From Lathyrus oleraceus (lineage: Eukaryota; Streptophyta; Magnoliopsida; Fabales; Fabaceae): a DNA stretch of 64,000 nucleotides. The stretch covers positions 128,362,854-128,426,853 of the forward strand of contig NC_066579.1 in the NCBI RefSeq assembly GCF_024323335.1, read 5' to 3'. Below, in pieces: positions 58,540-64,000 of this stretch. The translations under genes and the position numbers were made by a program. The notes beneath the pieces are model-generated. The model had not been told where the DNA came from. It was given only the letters and a program-made list of their open reading frames with translations, and searched no databases. Within the stretch, counting starts at the first letter, position 1. Every line of letters begins with the position of its first letter.

Positions 58540-60213
58540 TTGATCATTCTGATGGTGGCGATAATCGTAGAAGATTATTCATGGGTAAACTTAGAGTATT
58601 TGGGAACACTTTCTAGCTATTCCCGAGAGGCTAATGAGGTGGCGACTACCTTTGAAGTGGGGTCCCATTCAAATTGGTTAGTCCCAATAATCCCTATAGA
58701 CAAGAGGGTGTGCCATGAGTTTGAAGGGTGTTTTATTCCCTTCAATGACTGCATCTTCAAGAAGTTGGGTGTCCGGTTTCCTTTAATTGCCTTCGAAAAT
58801 GAGGTGTTATATCATCTTCGCATTCCTCCTTCACAACTTCATCCTTACGTTTAGGGGCTTTGTGAGGGTTTTTCAATACTGGTACGAGTACCAGGAAAAC
58901 ACGGGCTTGACTTCCATGAACCTTTTTTTCCAACTCTTCGAGGTTAATATTATATCAAAGGGTGGCAAAGATCACATACTTGTTTCTTTTTGTCGTTCTA
59001 GAAATCAAATTTTTTGTGCCTATACAGAGAGTTGGAAGATCACATACTTGTTTCTCTTGTTTCTCTTTGCTCATGCTGAATTCTATGTTGTTCTAGTTGC
59101 TTCAGCATAGTCGATCGCATGTGCTGACCAGAGGAGATAGTTTTGATCCCTGAACCATTTCACAAAGAAGGCTAAATATTACTTTGTTTCGTATGAAGCA
59201 CTTACCGATACGGAGAGGGCCATGAAAGAGACTCTACTTTCCTTCGATAATTATGAGATACACTGTCGAGTTATTGTCGAAGCAGGATCTACTGAAGAAA
59301 GGAAGATTTTATTTGGTATCCTCTTTTATTTCTACTTTATTTATGGCTTGTGAACTTGCACCACTTCTTCTCTGCCGATTTTTCCTTTTGTTTTTAGATG
59401 CCCTAAAGAGGAAGGATACCTTTTTTGCTTGTACGGTGCTTGTTCAAGATGTAGAGGCTCCCTTGGTTATGTCGACGTCCTTAGAGGATAGGAGTAACAA
59501 AAACCATGATTGTCCCGCTTTGGTCGGAACTAAGAAAGTTCGGGGTAAGAATGTAACCCGACGAAGTTCTGCGAAAAAAGTCAAAGCGGTATATATCTTA
59601 TTCTACTATATATATGGGGAATGCTCTTCTCCCGCTACCCCTTGTGTTGGAAGGTTGAATGCCTCAGACGGTGGTGGAGATGAAGGATTGCGTACCTGTC
59701 GAGGATTATGCTTACATTCGCCATCTCTCACAGACTAATAAGTCTTGCTTGTTGGCGAAGTCGACCTACCAGGTGTTACGGACGACTTAGCTCTTATTCC
59801 AACTTGGGGCCGACCATGAGGAAATTTTTGTGCCTTGCACCTTTTCTCAAAGGGTTGACGATTCAAAGGCTCAATTCACTCTTGATGAGGAAAAAGTTGT
59901 CAGTTTGAAAAGGGATTTCTCTAGTTTATGCAATTTCCTGGATCAAATGTCTCTTTTCCTGAAGCATGTGAAACAATATGGATCTCTTGCGACTTTGGCC
60001 AGTCATGTAGCGGAGCTTGAAAGGCTACTCAAAGAAGAGAAACATTATGCTCATCAAGTGGAGTTCGAGTTGAAGTCTTCGTCTTCTAGTGCCCAGGACG
60101 TTAAGGTGGAGTTCAAGGAGAAAAGGTATGTCCAATCTAAGGAGATAGAATCTCTTCGGGAGGAGCAAACCACTTTGAACGACCAATGTTGGGTATCTCT
60201 ATCGATGTTTTGA
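58540..60213 (+). pseudogene. Antisense extra ORF of the older gypsy element (PF04195-like)
   Basis: Readable with frame changes. Blocks are VCHEFEGCFIPFNDCIFKKL, VRFPLIAFENEVLYHLRIPP, SQLHPYV, then in a second frame FVRVFQYWYEYQENTGLTS and FFQLFEVN, and in another frame AKYYFVSYEALTDTERAM at about 59170-59230. A coiled-coil piece with AELERLLKEEKHYAHQVEF (about 60015-60080) is typical of the C-terminal half. Stops and shifts near 58850, 59110 and 59735 disable it. The function of this family is unknown. Confidence 0.7.
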
Positions 60214-60839
60214 AATAAGCTCCTTTCCACAACCTTTTATGCCAGTTGGAGTTTCTTGTGTCAATCTCCGGGCTTTTGATTATTCTTTCACCTTTGTCTG
60301 ACCATGATTTGTTGTCACTTGCTGCTTAATGTGTTAAGTGATACTTACTATAATGTTCGCTGTAATTAGAGCTCACTATTTTAGTGTTTATTCATATGTT
60401 ATATTTAGAATTTATTATTTTTAGCATGTTATTTGTATATTATATTTAACAATAGCTATATTTAGCATGTTATTTGAATGTTGTATTTAACATTCGTTTG
60501 TCTGCATTTCCTGCAGTGGGGCTCAGAACTGGAGAGACATGGTCGTATATTTGTATTGCACTCTCTGTCATAGAGGACCGTTCCTCGAACAAGGGTAGGA
60601 TCCGCGTCTATTCCGTATGACTCGTAATAATGTGAACTTCTCTGGTAATCCACCATCTAATACCCTTGGATTGACTAGATTTGAATGAGGAATATGCCAG
60701 CTATGCAGAAATATGTGTAACCTTTATCTTCCCCATATTTAGCGTCCTAAAAGAGAGAGGGACAGGAAAATGTGCAATAGAGAAAACATGACAAACAAGT
60801 ATATGCATTCATAATGAAGTGATTTTTTTTATATTAAAT
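60214..60839. other. Spacer between antisense ORF and pol relic
   Basis: No gene was recognised. T-rich DNA contains a repeated TTATATTTA(G/A)(C/A)A-type motif (60390-60495). Confidence 0.4.
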
Positions 60840-62711
60840 GGGGTGAACAAATAGATAGATCTTCGACTATAATACTGATTTAGCTTGATGATATTCCAAG
60901 TTATTGGCACCCGTTCTCCTTTGAAGAACTCCAAGAAGTATGCTCATTTCCCGGTGTTGGCCTGCACACAGTAGAGCCCTTCCTAGTTTGCTGCTAGCTT
61001 TCTATCCTACACGTTTTCCCCTCCTATGTCGGCTCTCCGAAGCACCAAGTCTCTGGTAAGGAATTCTCTTGGTCCGACACGACGGTTGTACCTAGAAGTC
61101 GTAGTTTTCTAGACGACGAAGCTGATGAAGGCAACTTCGATCCTCCTATTTTCTAAAAGGTCGACTTCATCTCTGATGGCATTGTTGTTGCTCTCTATTA
61201 GTACAAGATTTGTTGTCCTCCAATTCAGCTCTTCAAATTTTACATGAATGGCCGCTTCTACACCATACGTGAGTTGAAATGGAGTTTCTCCCGTAGTCGA
61301 CTAGAGTTAGTACGATAAGCTCACAACATGTGTGGCAGTTCGTCAACCCAGTTTCCTTTGGCCTCCCCCAATATTCACTTTAGGCCTCTGACTAACACCT
61401 GATTGGCTGCTTCAGATTGACCATTTGTTTGAGGGTGTTCCCTTATGCAAAGTGTTGCTTGATATTTAATTCCTCTAACAAGTTTTTCAGTCTTTTATCT
61501 ATGAACTGAGTTCCATTATCCGTTACAATGGCTTGGGGGACCCCAAACCTAACCAGTATGTTTCTTTAGAAAAACTTCAAAACATTCGTTGTTTTGATAT
61601 TGTCAGTGTCTTTGCCTCAATCCATTTGGTAAAGTAGTCCACGACTACAATCAAGTACTTGAGTTGCTCTGGTGCAGGGGGAATGGATCAAGTATATTCG
61701 GCCCCCACTGCAAGAATGATCATGGTGATGTCAGGATCTTCAACTCTATAGATGGAGCGTTGAAAACATCACCATGTCATTGGCATTTATCACACTTTTT
61801 CACATATTCTAGGGCATCATGGACCATAGTTGACAAAAAATACCATGATCTCATCATCTTCTTGACAAGCTCCATAACACCTAAATATTTCCTAACAATC
61901 CACTCGTGCACTTCCAAAAGAACGTAAACAGCTTCTTTCCCTAAACATTTTAGCAACGTCGTGGATAAGCTTCTTTTATACAAAGACCTTATGACCAATG
62001 TGTATCCATTATCCCTTCTCTTCGCCATGGTTTCCTTAGACAAAACCGAGGGAAAACCCCATGTCTCATTATGTTCTCGAATCGGAGTTATCCACGATGA
62101 CGGAGCCGCGACATCCATGATCATCAATGTCTCTCCTAGGGATTTGATTCATGGTATTTTCCTAGTTTCTTGCATGAAAGAATGACTAGTACCATGACTC
62201 CTTGTGTTGGCAAGCCTGAATAACACATCACTACGAGTATGTTCTTCTCATGGAACATGGGAAATCTTGAATGTCTTGAATTTCGCTAGCTTTATGGTAG
62301 TTAGCTTGAGGTATCGTTTCAATAACGATTTTTTGGCATAAGTCTCCCATGTTATATGAGAAATGACCAACTGGTAGCTCATTTGTAGCTTAATATAGTT
62401 AGCCCCAATTTCTTTAGCTAGTATGATCCTTTCTATTAATGCCTTGTATTCATCTTGGTTTTTGTTGGTTGGGAACTCGAACCTCAGATAAAATCTACTA
62501 CAAGACTAAATCCTCTTTCCAAAATTACTCACGTGCTACTTCCTTGTCTATTGGATGATTTTTCAGTGAGTACCACCAAGAAGTCAATGAATAATTGGGT
62601 TTTCAAAGACTTTTTTTCCTTAAAAGATGTCTCGAACTCAGAAAAATCTATGTACCACTTCGTCAAAAGTTGTTGCACAAATGCGGAAAATTTGGATCTG
62701 GAATCTCCCAA
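60840..62711 (-). pseudogene. Gypsy pol relic: RNase H and integrase
   Basis: Minus strand, high to low: an RNase H beginning (TQLFIDFLVVLTEKSSNRQG at about 62610-62550) with later AEYEAL-like and VPREEH-like blocks (down to about 62200); an integrase zinc-binding part (62127-61777: LYKRSLSTTLLKCLGKEA, VHDALEYVKKCDKCQ); and the DDE core in several frames (VDYFTKW-like about 61640, VTDNGTQF-like about 61510, TNGQSEAANQ-like about 61400). Many shifts and stops are present. RT is not found further upstream, so the element is also truncated or rearranged there. Confidence 0.8.
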
Positions 62712-62990
62712 CTCAAATCCGAATCTCTGACTTACCAGTTCGTAACCTCCCCAGGTTGCTAAATCTAATATGCATCTAGCTTATGATTCCAATGGTTTCC
62801 CCTAATCTATGGTCTCTTTTTAGTTTCGTCGATCACAACTTCATCAGATATCAGAATTAAGAGAAATGAAAGTAGAAATCTGAAATAATCAATGCAGTCG
62901 ACTACCGTTTCTTCTTCGATTCTTCGATGTCAACATCTTCAGTTTCCTCGAGAGCTCTACAGGGAAGCGAGAGGAAGAATATCATACCAA

Positions 62991-63242
62991 TGTCTAGGAT
63001 TAAGTTGGAGTCAAAAGGTAATTTCTATGAATGTCGGGACGAAGCCTTGCAATCCACTGCTCGGCCTGGCTGCGACCACACTCCCCACCATTGTCAGGGT
63101 AATTATGGAGTCCCCATATCTAGGGTTGAGCCAGGGTCAAAAGGAAATTTCTATGAAAGTCGGGACGAAGCCATGCAATCCACCACTTGGCCTGGCTATA
63201 ACCGCGCTCCCCACCGTTACTGGGGTGATTATGGATTCGACT
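62991..63242 (+). repeat. 126-bp tandem duplication (two diverged copies)
   Basis: Two adjacent 126-bp units (62991-63116 and 63117-63242) share GGTCAAAAGGAAATTTCTATG-like and GTCGGGACGAAGCC-like blocks. The length is a multiple of three, and a plus-strand frame (62927-63271) stays open across both. The two 42-residue repeats share SKGNFYE(C/S)RDEA and QST-type blocks. No family is recognised. Confidence 0.65.
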
Positions 63243-63289
63243 CTAGAAGGATAGTACAAGTTCATAGTTAAAGACGCATGTGCCACATC

Positions 63290-64000
63290 TCAAAAAATAC
63301 GATCCTTCGCGAAGTCGTAGAAGAAATGATTTGAGCAAATTCACCATCGAAATTTGTTTATTCCAAAGAAGGAAAACAAAAATATCAATAAAACCCTTAA
63401 AAGAAAAAGAAAATGGTCATTACAATCGTATTTAGGTTCGAAAGTCGATTATGCAAGGGGAAGGTATTAGCATCCCGCATGTCTGTTGTACTCAACGGCA
63501 ACCTTTCAGTTAAACTTGTGATTGAATGTTAGCTATTGTTATTTGTTTTCTTCGGGTGATAAAGATGTAAAAGGAAAATAAAAGGGTTCACAAAAATATT
63601 TTTATTAATGTGCCTGACGAGATTGCAGGTCTCGCTTCTACGTATCTCCGGATGCAATGGAGAACTCAAGGCTACGTAGATCTGGGTAGCAAATGATTGT
63701 TGGTTGATTGAGTTTTGAGAACAAGTGTTTAGGTCACATTATAGTGGTTTAAACATTGGCTTGTATGCTCGCAGATAGAAGACTTAGGTTTTGTTTATTT
63801 TGTGATATAAATGATCCTGTTTGGTCTCATTTTAACAGTTTAAACGTTTAGTTGTATGCTCGTGCATGGGAGGCTTAAGCGCTTATTGTATATGCATTAG
63901 AAAGGATTAAACAATGTTTGTTTATAAAAAGGTTTTGATCATACGGGGGATAGAAAAAAGATAGGTTTGATTGGTTGGTTTGTTTCATTGAACAAATGTT
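63290..64000. other. LTR-like repeat sequence at the window edge
   Basis: The stretch with TATGCAAGGGGAAGGTATTA (about 63450), GTTGTACTCAACGGCAACC and CTACGTATCTCCGGATGCAA (about 63640) resembles a widespread legume gypsy LTR or leader. No ORF is present, and the element runs out of the window. Confidence 0.45.

Larger units (their letters stand above)
58130..62740 (-). mobile_element. Older, decayed Tat-lineage gypsy element carrying an antisense ORF
   Basis: On the minus strand, from about 62711 down to 60840, there are RNase H and integrase relics. On the plus strand, 58540-60213, there is an ORF of the "putative gypsy-type transposon" (PF04195-like) family. An antisense ORF between pol and the 3' LTR is known in Tat elements such as Grande and Retand, so both belong to one element. 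Its left part appears to continue on the other side of the Ogre-like insertion (about 42470-42932). Confidence 0.6.

Overview
This is nuclear DNA from a flowering plant, almost certainly a legume and probably from the Pisum/Vicia/Lathyrus/Lens/Medicago group. The reasons are AT-rich DNA, genes split by GT-AG introns, an early-nodulin-like gene, and a 15.2-kb Ogre-type Ty3/gypsy retrotransposon (extra ORF before gag, a spliceable intron between protease and pol, an Arg-tRNA primer site, satellite-like repeats after pol). About five host genes sit in a matrix of nested mobile elements.

Layout. 0.8-2.9 kb: a two-exon HUS1 checkpoint-clamp gene (minus strand). 3.7 kb: a copia gag remnant. 4.04-12.66 kb: a complete but mutated CACTA (En/Spm) transposon with an exact ACC target duplication, a TNP2-type transposase, a Ulp1-like protease gene and dense subterminal repeats. 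13.6-14.6 kb: an early-nodulin-like phytocyanin without copper ligands. 15.2-18.4 kb: a decayed PIF/Harbinger element (nuclease plus Myb-like gene, minus strand), interrupted by a 560-bp hAT-type element with a perfect 8-bp target duplication. 18.7-19.5 kb: the tail of a LINE. About 19.7-22.1 kb: a decayed gypsy element.

22.5-29.3 kb: a broken 5' copy of a DUF3598 gene runs into a near-identical tandem triplication of a 2.07-kb segment. Each unit holds a piece of that gene's intron, a cluster of GTCGAC motifs and a dead gypsy gag. 29.3-31.3 kb: an unidentified dispersed repeat. 32.1-34.1 kb: the intact seven-exon DUF3598 gene. 34.9-37.7 kb: a seven-exon purple acid phosphatase. 38.8-41.6 kb: a nine-exon CDK-like Ser/Thr kinase with an N-myristoylation signal. 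These last three genes are all on the plus strand and make up the gene-rich core.

42.93-58.12 kb: the Ogre-like element with a perfect CTACT duplication. Its two LTRs differ by only about 17 substitutions and one 11-bp deletion (counted by eye), so it is young, yet it already carries a stop in gag-pro and a frameshift in pol. It lies beside, and apparently within, an older Tat-lineage gypsy element (58.1-62.7 kb) whose pol is on the minus strand and whose extra ORF is antisense to it. The window ends in LTR-like repeat sequence. No tRNA, rRNA or CRISPR locus was seen.
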